Below, piece after piece: positions 11,706 through 21,214 of a stretch of 64,000 bases of DNA; positions within the stretch are counted from its first letter, which is position 1; each line of letters starts with the position of its first letter. The stretch lies in assembly GCA_039654915.1 (NCBI GenBank), contig CM077593.1:82068501-82132500 (forward strand), written 5' to 3'. Position numbers and translations under genes: made by a program. Under the pieces are notes generated by a model that did no database searches, was not told the origin of the DNA, and saw nothing but the letters and a program-made list of their open reading frames with translations. Source of the stretch: Aquilaria yunnanensis. Lineage: Eukaryota > Streptophyta > Magnoliopsida > Malvales > Thymelaeaceae.

Positions 11706-13200
11706 ATGAGTTTTCTGCGTGACTTTCAACGGTCTGTTGTGGCTGAGATGACACAGCAGATAGACCGGAGGTGGCCCCAACAAACTCAGGCCCAAAGGCC
11801 CCCCTCACCAGCACGCCCTCGGGAGAAAAGCCCCAAATCAACCCATCGCAGTTCGAGAAGCGGAGATCCTCGTGAAGAATCCTCTATGGAAACCATACCC
11901 CTCGGGAAACGGCCTATGGGACAAACAGGGTCCAAGCGACCCAAAGTCTCATAACGAAGAAGTTCGTCGCCTGAGGCGAGGTCCCTGTCCCCTCGACCCC
12001 GAACTCGCTCACCGAAGAGGCGGCGACAATCTCCCTTCCCAGAGGAAGAGCCTAATGCCACGGTTCTTATGGACATGGTACTAGCAAGGCTGGACAAGGT
12101 GGAAAAACAGGTAGCTCGCAAACCCGTCTGGGCTAGACTGTCGGGAACCTTCTGTGAAGACGAGTCCCCATTCATCCAGGCCGTAGTTGAGGCAGCCATG
12201 CCAAGCGACTTCAGAGTACCTCGGCTGGAGATTTATGATGGCCGCACTGATCCACAGGCCCATCTGACCAAGTACAGACGCAGCATGATAATGCACGGTG
12301 CTGACGACGCTACCATGTGCAAATGCTTCGAAGTCACCCTCACGGGACCGGCAACTGCGTGGTACAATTCATTGGCTCCAGGAACCATCACTGAGTTCCA
12401 GGAGTTGTCCACGGCTTTCACGCAGCAGTTTATTGGAAGCCGGTCGACGGCGAAGATGCCTGTCCAAATGTTTGACATAGAGCAAAGGAACGGAGAGACC
12501 ATACGCGACTATGTCGAAAGGTTCAACGGGGAAGCTTTGAGCGTCCCGGACTTCCGGCCCGAAATACGCATCCTTGCCATGACGCGGGGCCTTCGGAGGG
12601 ACTCACAGCTGTTTTACGAGTTCTCTAAGGACCCCCCGGACACCCTCGGTGAATTTTACCGAAGGGCAGAGCAGCACATGATTGCCAAGGAGCTTAGAAT
12701 GGGTGGGCCAAAGTTCGATCACACCCGCGTCGAAGGCTCCAGCCAGTAAACTCGGCATCCGATTGAACAGACAGGCCGAGGTCGGAGACTAAGGGGAAGG
12801 AAATTCCCAATTTTCACACCCCTGAACACCACACGGACAAACATCCTCATGACGATGGAAAGGCAGGGGACGCAGATTCGGCCGCCAAGGGCCATGACCG
12901 CGGACAACAAGAAAAACATAAAGAAGTTCTGCCAGTTTCATCGCGACCACGGCCACGACACCGAAGACTGCTTCCAACTGAAGAAGTACATTGAGTCGCT
13001 AATAAAACTGGGCCAACTTCGGCGATATCTGCGGATGCCTTCTTCGAAAGGAAGAAAAGATGAGGAAGAAAAGGCCGAGGATGAGGATTACGACTCCGAC
13101 AGGCGGAGGAACCGAAGTCCCAAAAGGCGTCCTCCACCTCCGGCCAGGGTAATTCAGACAATCACGACAGGGATCCTATCCTCGGAAAGAAAAAGGAAGG
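11706..13200 (+). pseudogene. gag of the complete Tat element
   Basis: The reading frame starts at ATG 11706 (MSFLRDFQRSVVAEM) and runs in one frame with in-frame stops at 11952 and 12747. First comes a basic, Ser/Arg/Pro-rich segment (to about 12060). The retrotransposon gag domain follows at about 12180-12690, with YDGRTDPQAHL, TGPATAWYNSL, FIGSRSTAKM and NGETIRDYVERF. After 12849 comes the nucleic-acid-binding knuckle of Tat elements, FCQFHRDHGHDTEDC, with C/H/C spacing visible, then a lysine/glutamate-rich linker. The product would form the capsid-like particle and package the RNA. The same frame continues into protease and reverse transcriptase, so gag and pol were probably one polyprotein. 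The short ORFs overlapping the LTR and leader (from 11052 and 11458) are not genes. Confidence 0.85.
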
Positions 13201-13760
13201 TCAGAGAGATAGCAGTCATGGGATATCAGAGTCCGGCAAAGAAACTGGCCCGAAAGGACGGATCCACCGTCATCTTTCCCCATGACGATCCATTGCTGAC
13301 CATGGCAAGGATAGGAAACTGGGACGTCAAAAGAGTGCTGCTCGATGATGGATAGAACACTGACGTCCTGTTTTCACACCTACTGCCGAACTTGGGCATA
13401 TCCAGCAGCGAGCTTAAGCCCGTCACCTCGCCTACCTTCGGGGTCGGACCGTCCGAACTACCTGTCCTCGGATGGATAGATCTCCCCTTGATGATGAAAG
13501 GCACTTCGGTGGACGGGACTGCTGAATTATACGCCTCCACGATGGCAAGGTTCATTGTCATGGATGTCCCTTCATCCTACAACGCCATCCTCGGAAGGCA
13601 GACACAGGGAAATCTGCACATTCGCCCTGATGTGAAGTACTTGACTATCACTTTCGCCACCAAGGATGAAGATGCAGAGATCTTCATAGATCAAGGCGAA
13701 GTAAGGAGGGTGTTCGTCAAAGCACGAAAAGCTCTAGCAAACAACTTCGCACAAACAATG
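13200..13760 (+). pseudogene. Aspartic protease region of pol
   Basis: In the same frame as gag, the sequence reads LLTMARIGNWDVKRVLLDDG, then a stop (13353-13355) where most relatives carry a serine, then NTDVLF. This is the catalytic D-[DS]-G active site of retropepsin-like proteases, with the codon right after the active site turned into a stop. The downstream flap/ILG block (MDVPSSYNAILGRQTQGNL, about 13560-13615) is intact. The enzyme would cleave the gag-pol polyprotein. It is inactive here unless the stop is read through. Confidence 0.85.
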
Positions 13761-13799
13761 GAGGCAAAAGCACCAGAGAAAGGCAAGGAAGAAGATCTC

Positions 13800-15094
13800 G
13801 TGAAAGCGGAAATGGAAACAGTAGAACTTGTCCCAGGTCAATCTACCCGAATAGGGAAGAGCTTGGTCGAAGGTGACAAGAAAAAACTTGTATCTTTTTT
13901 ACTGGAAAATAAAGATCTCTTTGCCTACTCGCCGAAAGATATGCCAGGGGTGAACCCTGGCGTAATACAGCATAGCCTCAAAGTAAGTCCGGAAGCAAAG
14001 CCTGTCCAGCAAAAGAAACGGGGCATCTCAGCCCATAAAAATAACTTCGTCAAAACCGAAGTCCAGCGCCTGCTAGACACTGAGGTTATCAGGGAGGTCA
14101 AGTACCCCGAGTGGCTAAGCAACGTGGTCATTGCCACAAAAGAAAGCAGCTGTAAACTCCGAATGTGCATCGACTTCAGAAACTTGAACGATGCTTGCCC
14201 AAAAGACTCATACCCCCTCCCACCAATAGACCAATTGGTAGACTCGACTGCAGAATACGGACTCCTAAGCTTTCTAGACGCCTTCAGTGGTTACCATCAA
14301 ATAAGGATGGACCCCGAAGATGAGGAAAAAACCGCCTTCATCACCGAGGGGGGAACATACTGTTACGTCAAGATGCCCTTCGGGCTCAAAAATGCAGGAG
14401 CCACCTACTAAAGATTGATGAACAAGGTCTTTAAAGACCAAATAGGAAGAAACATGGAAGTGTATGTCGACGACATGTCAAAAGCAAGCTGCCTGACAAA
14501 CACGTCATGGATCTTAAGGAGACTTTTCACCAGCTCAGAGCCTTCGGAATCCGTCTCAATCCTGAAAAATGCATCTTCGGTGTGACCTCGGGAAAATTCC
14601 TGGGGTACATGGTATCCGAAAGAGGCATTGATGCCAACCCAGAAAAAATTAAGGCTCTGCTCGAGTTTCGAACTCCCGCCACAATAAAAGATGTGCAGAG
14701 ACTCACTGGAAGGATAACCTCCCTCAGCAGGTTTATTTCCAGATACGGAGATCGGTGTCGGCCATTCTTCAAAGTCCTCACAAAGGCAGCAAAAAAGGAG
14801 GACAACCTCGGAGGTGATGACCATCCCTGGGGTGAAGATTGCCAAAAGGCCTGGGAAGAACTGAAAATCTACTTGGCCAGCCTGCCTACTCTGCGACAAC
14901 CTCGCGAAGGAGAGCCTCTCGTGCTATACCTCGCCGTCACAGAAAAAGCTGTGAGTTCGGTCCTTGTAAAAGAAGAGGGGCCAAAGCAATGGCCGGTCTA
15001 TTACGTGAGCAAATCCCTCCATGGCGCCGAAGTCAGGTATCCTTTGTTGCAAAAAGCTATATATGCCTTGGTGCTAGCAGGGAGAAGACTATGA
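13800..15094 (+). pseudogene. Reverse transcriptase and first RNase H of pol
   Basis: The RT starts after a charged linker. Visible blocks are the fingers (LDTEVIREVKYPEWLSNVV), LRMCIDFRNLNDACPKDSYP, FLDAFSGYHQIRM, TYCYVKMPFGLKNAGATY and the catalytic YVDDM box at 14463-14477. A stop (TAA at 14409-14411) replaces the conserved Gln after GATY. Directly after YVDDM four nucleotides are missing, shifting the frame. Thumb and connection follow from 14507 (LGYMVSERGIDANPEKIKAL). The RNase H domain (about 14900-15094) has LYLAVTEKAVSSVLVKE where a Ty3 RNase H normally has a catalytic Asp, so it looks catalytically dead, as expected in a lineage with a second RNase H. A TGA at 15092 (from CGA) ends this ORF. 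Confidence 0.9.
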
Positions 15095-15740
15095 CCATAC
15101 TTTCAGGCTCACCCCATCATCGTCCGAAGTAGTCTACCACTACGGGACGTCATGAGGAAAGTTGATCATTCTGGAAGACTCTCTAAGTGGTGTATAGAAC
15201 TTGGCGAGCACGACATCGCTTATGAACCTCGGAAGGCCATAAAAGCTCAAGCACTGGTAGACTTCATTGTCGAAGTACCCACCACCAAGGATAACCACCC
15301 AGACCTAGACAAAGATGAGCCAAAATGGACCTTGCATGTTGACGGAGCCTCAGTGTCCGAACACTAGAGAGCTGGGGTAATTGTCAGAGGCCCCGAAGGC
15401 CTAGAGGTAATGAAGGCGATCAAGTTCGGCTTCAACGTCACTAATAATGTGGTTGAGTATGAAGCCCTCATAGCGGGATTGCGCCTAGCAAGAAATATCG
15501 GCTTAAGAAACTTAGAGGCCCGCAGCGATTCCCAGCTAGTGGTCCGATAGACGGCAGGAGACTATGGGGCAAAGGACCCAACCTTGGAAAAATACCACGA
15601 GCTGGTAGCAAAACTCATCCAAGAGTTTGACGCCGTACGGATTGAGAACATACCCCGGAGAAATAACACCCAGGCAGATTGCTTGGCAAAGTCAAAAACA
15701 TACACCGAGGTGCTGGACCATCCGAGCATCGCAGTGCTGA
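15095..15740 (+). pseudogene. Second, plant-type RNase H (aRNH) of pol
   Basis: This continues in the shifted frame after the stop at 15092. The linker (KVDHSGRLSKWCIELGEHD) leads to the aRNH domain at about 15320-15700: WTLHVDGAS (first Asp), NNVVEYEALIAG (Glu), SDSQLV (second Asp) and NNTQADCLAK (last Asp), so all four acidic positions are present. Stops at 15365-15367 and 15548-15550 are CAG-to-TAG type changes compared with the 57.6-58.1 kb copy. The domain is a cellular-type RNase H acquired by the Tat/Ogre lineage and would remove the RNA strand during reverse transcription. Confidence 0.85.
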
Positions 15741-16977
15741 GCATAGTAACCTCGGCAAAAGGTTGGAAAGACCCAATAAAAAGGTATCTCGCAGAAAATG
15801 TGCTCCCCGAAGACCCCGGCGACGCTGCAAAGTTGCGAAGACGCTCAGGCCGATTCTTCATAATCGGTGAAGAGTTATATCGGCAGGGATATGCAAATCC
15901 GCTGCAAAGGTGTGTGGACGAGGAGGATACTGAAATGATTCTCGAAGAAGTCCACGAAGGCATTTGTGGTTCGCACATTGGAACCGACGCCCTTGCAGCA
16001 GTAATACTTCGCCAAGGATACTTCTGGCCTACTCTGAGAAAGGACGCAAGGCAGTTCGTCCGGAAATGCGGTAGTTGCCAGAGACACGCGAATATCCAGA
16101 GGACACCCTCGAAAATATTAACTTCGGCTGACTATCCCTGGCCCTTCGCAGTCTGGGGCATAGACCTCATTGGGCCGCTCCCCACAGCGCCTGGAGGCGT
16201 GAAATTCTGCGTGGTAGCAGTAGACTATTTCTCCAAATGGGTCGAGGCAGAACCACTGGCGACTATCTCGGCAAAAGAAGTGCAGAAGTTCGTGTGGAAG
16301 AACACCATATGCAGATTTGGCATACCGAGGGTACTAGTAGCTGACAATGGATCCCAGTTCATAGACAAAGGATTCCAGGAATTTATCAGCGACCTCGGAA
16401 TAAAGATGCACTTCGCCCCAGTAGCTCACCCCCAAAGCAATGGGCAGGTAGAAGTATCTAATAGGACCATGAAAGATGGTCTGAAAAAGAGACTGGGGGA
16501 AGCAAAAGGGAAATGGCCAGGAGAACTCAAACAACACCCCGAAGAGCCACAGGGGAAACGCCTTTTTCGCTAGTCTTCGGTATAGAGGCCATCATTCCAA
16601 TCGAGGTAGTACGACCATCAGTACGGGTGCAAGTGTTCGATGAAAGTGGAAACGACCTCGGCCTAAGAACAAAGCTTGACCTCGTCGGCGAACACAGAGA
16701 AATAGCCGAGTTGAGAAGAAAAGCTTTTCAGCAAAGAGTGGCCGCGGCCATAAATTTACGAGCCAGGCCAAAAGGGATCAAGAAGGGAGACCTCGTTCTC
16801 CGAAAGGCTGACTTCGCACCCCGAAGGCCATCCCACGGAGTACTTCGTGCGAATTGGGAAGGACCTTATCTGGTTCTTGCCGAAGTACGAACAGGCGTGT
16901 ACAGACTCGGCGACGCCGATGGCATAGAGTTAAAAAATACTTGGCATTCAGATGCCTTGAAAAAATTCTATGCTTAA
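15741..16977 (+). pseudogene. Integrase of the complete Tat element
   Basis: The zinc-binding HHCC region is intact (VHEGICGSH... CGSCQRH, about 15948-16085). The catalytic core shows WGIDLIGPLP (D), VLVADNGSQF (D) and HPQSNGQVEVSNRT (E). At about 16530 a 22-nt deletion relative to the 56.9 kb copy removes a conserved WSYRTT-type segment and shifts the frame. The C-terminal domain continues from 16555 in another frame (GDLVLRKADF..WEGPYLV) and ends at 16977 with HSDALKKFYA. No chromodomain follows, which separates this family from the chromovirus at 26-30 kb. It is non-functional because of the shift. Confidence 0.9.
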
Positions 16978-17070
16978 GGTTTCGTGGAAGAATTGTGTTG
17001 TACAAATAAGAGAAATATTCTAAGTACAAAAGTTTCTTAGAGAAATTCTTGAAGTACAAAACCAGAATTC

Positions 17071-17245
17071 CGCAAAGGTGCTCGCCGAAAACAGCGCAGA
17101 TGATTTCCCGAAGTCCCTTGAGCAATCATGTTCGGGAAAAATGGGAAATAACGAATCGCGCAAAGATACTCGCCATAACAAATGCAGATGACGTTTCCCG
17201 AAGTCTTTTGAGCGAATGTGTTCGGGACAAAGGGAAATGAAAAAA
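17071..17245. repeat. 88-bp tandem duplication with stem-loops between convergent genes
   Basis: Two copies with an 88-bp offset lie between the end of integrase (+) and the end of the antisense gene (-). Each carries an inverted repeat. The first is TTTCCCGAA (17104-17112) pairing with TTCGGGAAA (17131-17139). The second is TTTCCCGAA (17194-17202) with TTCGGGA (17221-17227). A single related stem (TCCCGAA/TTCGGAA, 56218-56249) sits in the same spacer of the - strand element. It may be a shared 3'-end region for two convergent transcripts. Confidence 0.7.
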
Positions 17246-17371
17246 ACTCGCAAAAAGACTTAGCCAAAAAATCTTCATTAAAGATAAAACCAGCTTACAA
17301 AGAAGAAGGATTGCCAGAAAGAAGAAGCACAGGAAAAAGAATGAGAAAAAGGCGAAGGGCCCTAAAACATA

Positions 17372-19746
17372 CTAAGGATTCTTGGCATCCCGAGAGCCAC
17401 CATCCCCTGCATCCTTCTCCACCACCTTGGGCACCGGGAGAGAAGAAGCAGGTTCAGATGCTCGATCTTGGACCAGGACCACCGAGGCCCCTCAGGAATG
17501 TTCAAAGCCTCCAAAAAAGAGAGGTCCAGATCTGGGAACCTCTGAAGGACTTGGTGCCGAGCGAGGCAAAACCCGTCCTGGAAGGCGACCTTAGTCATCT
17601 GGTAGGATTTATCCTTCTCGACCTCCAGGTCTTCGAGCTCATCCTTCAGGTCCACGACCTCCTTCTTCAGCGCCTTTATCCTCTTCTTCTTCTCAGGCTC
17701 CTTCTTCAAGGAATCGACCTTGGCATGAAGCGCATTCTTCTCAATCAGCAACCTCGGCAGGAGTTCTTCAGACTCTGATTTCGACTTTATAAGTGCTTCG
17801 TTAGCCGAAAGCAGTCCCGCTACCTCGGAACTGAGGTCAGAAACCTTCTGGGAGGAGTCCTTCAAAATCTCCTCTTTTTCTTGCCGAAGGGCGGCAACCT
17901 CCTTCTCCGCAGCATCAGCCAGTTGCAGGTTCTTGACGGCCAGTTCCGAACACATGGCCTTCGTTTTCTCTAAGGTCTCTAAGACCGAGTTTCGGAAGTG
18001 CGTCTACCTGGCCACCTGAACTCTGAGGTAGCCAGTGTACGCCATCAGCTGTAAAAAAGATGAAGGCGAGCTCAGTAAAAGCCAAACACTTAGAAAAAAT
18101 TCTTCAAGGGCAAACTAGCAAACCTAAGCAGCGTGCTCGGTAACCTTGGCTGCGAGGGTGTCATCGCCCGGATGAGCCGCCACAATAGCCTTGAAGGAGG
18201 CCTCAGTAAGCACCCCTTTCGAGATCTCCTTAGCCATTTGGGGGCGTCTTCGGAGAACAAATTCATGTCCTCCGTAAACGTCCAAAAAGGCTCCTTCGGG
18301 ATCTTCCCTTTCGGGACTTTGGCATCACGGAGGGCTCGCTTTTGGGTGTGTTTGGCCGCCCAACTTGGAGTAAGTGACTCCTCTGCATGGCAACACGAGT
18401 AGCTGGTGAGAACAAAAAGAACTTCGGAAAATAAAGGCATTACACTTTGGCGGAAAAAGCAAACATGGCGGCACCTCGACGACGTCATCGTCAGAAGTCG
18501 AGGCCTCCTCGGTAGAGATCCCCTTACACTTGCGTTTACGCCACTCCTCGGCAGAAGGAGCCTCCATCACGGCATCCAGAAGAGCCTGCGACGGAGTGGG
18601 GCTCTGAGGAGGGACGTTGGCAGCAACCTCGGGAGGCGGAATGGCAGCGACCTCGGGCTCCTCGCTTTCCTCCTCAATACTTTCCAAAAGGGGAGGAAGA
18701 ATAGTCTTCTTCGCCTGTTTGGCCGAAGGTCCAGCACCAGTGGTTTTTCGCCTTGGGGAAGCCGCCTTCTTCGTCTGCTCGCCCTTCTCTACTTGGCGGG
18801 TGAAGAGGGACTTGTAGAAGGCAGCGGTGCTATCGCCCATCTCTGAAAAGGAAAGAAAGCATCAGTGTAAGTCCGAGACGAAGGCTATAACAACGGAAGT
18901 CAGAGATAACTTACTCTCATAAAAAGTTTCATAAGAAACTTCCTCCCGAAGGAGCTGCACCAACCAGGAATCCTTCCCGGCGATGGAAGGAACTGGCATC
19001 TTGCGGTCCGTCTTGTGCTCCTTCACTACCCCTAACTCCCGAAGAACCTCTTCGGTCATCAACCTCCAATTGATTGGGAAGGGGTTGAGAGAGCGCGAAG
19101 GGACCTCGGGACCCCAGTCCGAGACAGCACGGATACGGCCGTCGAAGTCCGCAAAGATAGGAGCCAACTCCGGAGTTAGCAGTATCCTCGGATCTACGAC
19201 GTCCATCTCCAGCTTTCCCTGAGCCCATTTGGTCGGAACATGCGACCAGGCCTCCTCCATCTTCAGAAAGAAAAATTTTTGTTGCCACCCTCACCAGCTG
19301 TCCTTGGTGGCAAAGGTGAACATATATTTCTTGCTCCCAGATCCCCGAGGTAGCATGAAGTAAAAGCCACCCTTCGGGACTACGAAGAGCTTGTAGTACT
19401 GCATAAAAATAATAAAGTGGGGTTCTATCCCGAAGACGCCACACATGCAGATGAAGGCGTTAAAATAGCAGTACGAGTTCGGCGGAAGTTGATTTACGGA
19501 AATGCCATGAAATTGGCAGAACTCGCAAATCATCTTCGCAGGAGGGTACCGAAGTCCGGCCTTAAGTTGGGCTCGGAAAACGGTAACCTCGTTACTACGG
19601 TTTGAAAAGCAAAATTGGTCAGAACGAGGCAACCTCATAACGGCATACGAAGGAAAAATGAACTTTTTCTTCCATCTTGCCAGTTTTTTGGGGGTGGTGC
19701 AGCAAGGATGAGATAAAAGAGGCTGCCAGCTCTCGGGAATAGGCAT
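17372..19746 (-). pseudogene. Spliced antisense gene of the complete Tat element
   Basis: The gene lies on the minus strand between pol and the 3' LTR, convergent with pol. The start ATG at 19746 gives MPIPESWQPLLSH. Predicted exons are 19746-18915, 18842-18465, 18382-18124 and 18048-17372, with GTAAGT at the first donor and CAG acceptors. Exon phases match the copy at 53.6-56.1 kb except for a 1-nt loss in exon 3. Exon 1 encodes a domain resembling the plant 'putative gypsy-type transposon' family (QLPPNSYCYFNAF.CMCGVFG, GGFYFMLPRGSGSKKY). Exon 2 is acidic, Pro- and Ser-rich. Exon 4 is a long coiled coil (heptad Glu/Lys/Leu-rich), ending with FPDLDLSFLEALNIP. Its function is unknown. Defects are a CGA-to-TGA type stop near 19289, the exon 3 frameshift and a TAG early in exon 4. 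The exact C-terminal frame is uncertain. Confidence 0.8.
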
Positions 19747-20003
19747 ATTTGCAGAAAAATGGGTTCGGAAAAAGGCAAGAAAACAAGTTCCGGAAAAAAC
19801 TCTGAAAATCAGAAGAGTCTAGAAAAGATAAACCCACCAAAGGACTTGCCAAAATTTGGGTTTGAAGTCGCCGTCATGAAAGGTTGCCGGAAAAACTCTG
19901 TTAAAACAGCTCCGCCGCAAAAAGCAAGAGAAAGCGCAAAAGCAGTGGCAAGCAGGGAAAAGAGCAGAAGCAAAAGCAAAAAGGGAACTTATGACGGAAT
20001 GGG

Positions 20004-20150
20004 CTATATATAGGCCGAAAGTGGCTAGTTGAATCGGTGCCATAAGTATCCTTTGAAGGCGAACCGTCGCCATAACTGCTCTCTGCACCCGAAAAGACGC
20101 GCTCTCTGTGACCGACACGACTCCCCTCAAATGACAGTGTACCACGTGTC
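20004..20150 (-). promoter_or_regulatory. Promoter of the antisense gene: TATA box and G-box
   Basis: On the minus strand a TATA element (CTATATATAG, 20004-20013) lies about 258 bp before the ATG at 19746, followed by a pyrimidine-rich leader. About 130 bp further upstream is GACACGTGG (20142-20150), a G-box/ABRE-like core. The two other intact-enough copies have the same pair at matching spacing (51335-51462 and 53230-53373). The conservation suggests the gene is transcribed independently of the LTR. Confidence 0.7.
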
Positions 20151-20435
20151 AGCCGCCGCGCCAAAGTAGGGGACGCGCCTTCTGACACCCTTAAAAAACT
20201 AGGACGCGCCGCTCCAGACTGACACGCCTGGTCATAAGACGCGACGCTGCACAGACCTGCAAAAGGAAAAAGGAAAGAAGTAAGTAACCTCGAAGACACC
20301 AAAAGACAGGCCATAGCCGAACAGCCCATATCTTCGGGCAAAAGGTGTACCTTCGGCACAGGTTTTAGTCCCTAAAAAACTCCCAAAGAGTATCCTCGGA
20401 AAGACTACAAACCGAAGTCTCCACTTCGGCTTTCC

Positions 20436-20446
20436 AAAGGGGGGCA
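20436..20446 (+). other. Polypurine tract
   Basis: AAAGGGGGGCA lies 2 nt before the TGATAG of the 3' LTR, the expected place for plus-strand priming. The - strand elements have the same feature in reverse (51041-51051 and 52947-52958). Confidence 0.9.
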
Positions 20447-20448
20447 TG

Positions 20449-21209
20449 TGATAGCCGAAGGGCTATCGCCTCTATCTGACCCGAACTCGGAGCGTCAGGG
20501 AACGCGAGGAAGCTATTAGCCCCCCCGAGGTAATAAACAGATCACCTTCAGAAATGGAGAATCAGCTATTGCATGCCGAAGAGCATCCCCCTGAAGGCGG
20601 AACCCTGAATTAGGGAACCCCCGAACTGCGGGCATATTTCCCGAAGGGGCATCGTCCGTACCAGTGGACGACCTCGGCCATGGACCTCGGGAGTACGGCA
20701 GGAGCATTTAAGGAGCCTCTGACGTGTTGCCCACAGACGGTATAGATCGCCTCAAACGGCGGTCTGACACGCCTACGCCATCCAGGTCACGTCACGGCCT
20801 GTCTCGGTTCAAGGCTCAACGAGCCTACCACCGGCTACTTGTCCCCTACGCCCAGAAATTCAAAGAACATCCGACCGAACATGTGTCACGATCTGAACGG
20901 GCTGGACATTCCTATAAATACCAGGAAACAAACCCTAGCAAAGGGTTGTTGGACTCCTCCTCCTTGAGAAAATACAAAACAGGCAAGCCCACCAAGTCCC
21001 CTAGTGCTATTCCTCCATTTCCTCTCAGCACCACTGACTTGGGCGTCGGAGGCTCCTCCCCAGAAACACACCCCGGGGACCTCTTAACCCTCTTTTCCTA
21101 AGCTTTTCAGGTACATCCTCCTGGGCAATCTGGCCCCCCGGCGGTCTCCCTCTCAAGAGGTCCCTCCACAAGTCTCAATGTCACCCTACGAAGATGCCGC
21201 GGGGCATCA
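20449..21209 (+). repeat. 3' LTR of the complete Tat element
   Basis: 761 bp, about 96% identical to the 5' LTR by hand count. The left-tip hairpin is GATAGCC/GGCTATC around GAAG (20450-20467) and the right-tip hairpin GATGCC/GGCATC around GCGG (21193-21208). TATAAATA is at 20913-20920. Confidence 0.95.
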
Positions 21210-21214
21210 ACTTC
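21210..21214. repeat. Target site duplication ACTTC (right)
   Basis: Exact match to 10772-10776, directly after the terminal CA of the 3' LTR. Confidence 0.95.

Larger units (their letters stand above)
10777..21209 (+). mobile_element. Complete Ty3/gypsy LTR retrotransposon, Tat lineage (10,433 bp)
   Basis: The element has two 761-bp LTRs with TG...CA ends, an exact 5-bp target duplication, a primer-binding site next to the 5' LTR and a purine tract next to the 3' LTR. Internal order is gag, protease, reverse transcriptase, RNase H, a second plant-type RNase H (aRNH), integrase, then a spliced gene on the opposite strand. The dual RNase H and the antisense gene place it in the Tat lineage. 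A hand alignment of the LTRs shows about 29 differences in 761 bp, about 26 of them transitions, so it inserted fairly recently. Gag-pol has several in-frame stops, a 4-nt deletion right after the YVDD box and a 22-nt deletion in integrase. It cannot move on its own but could be a template for active relatives. Confidence 0.95.

Noticed and set aside
17218..17778. 186-codon + strand ORF
   Set aside because: It is the complement of the coiled-coil exon of the antisense gene; the minus strand carries the conserved protein.
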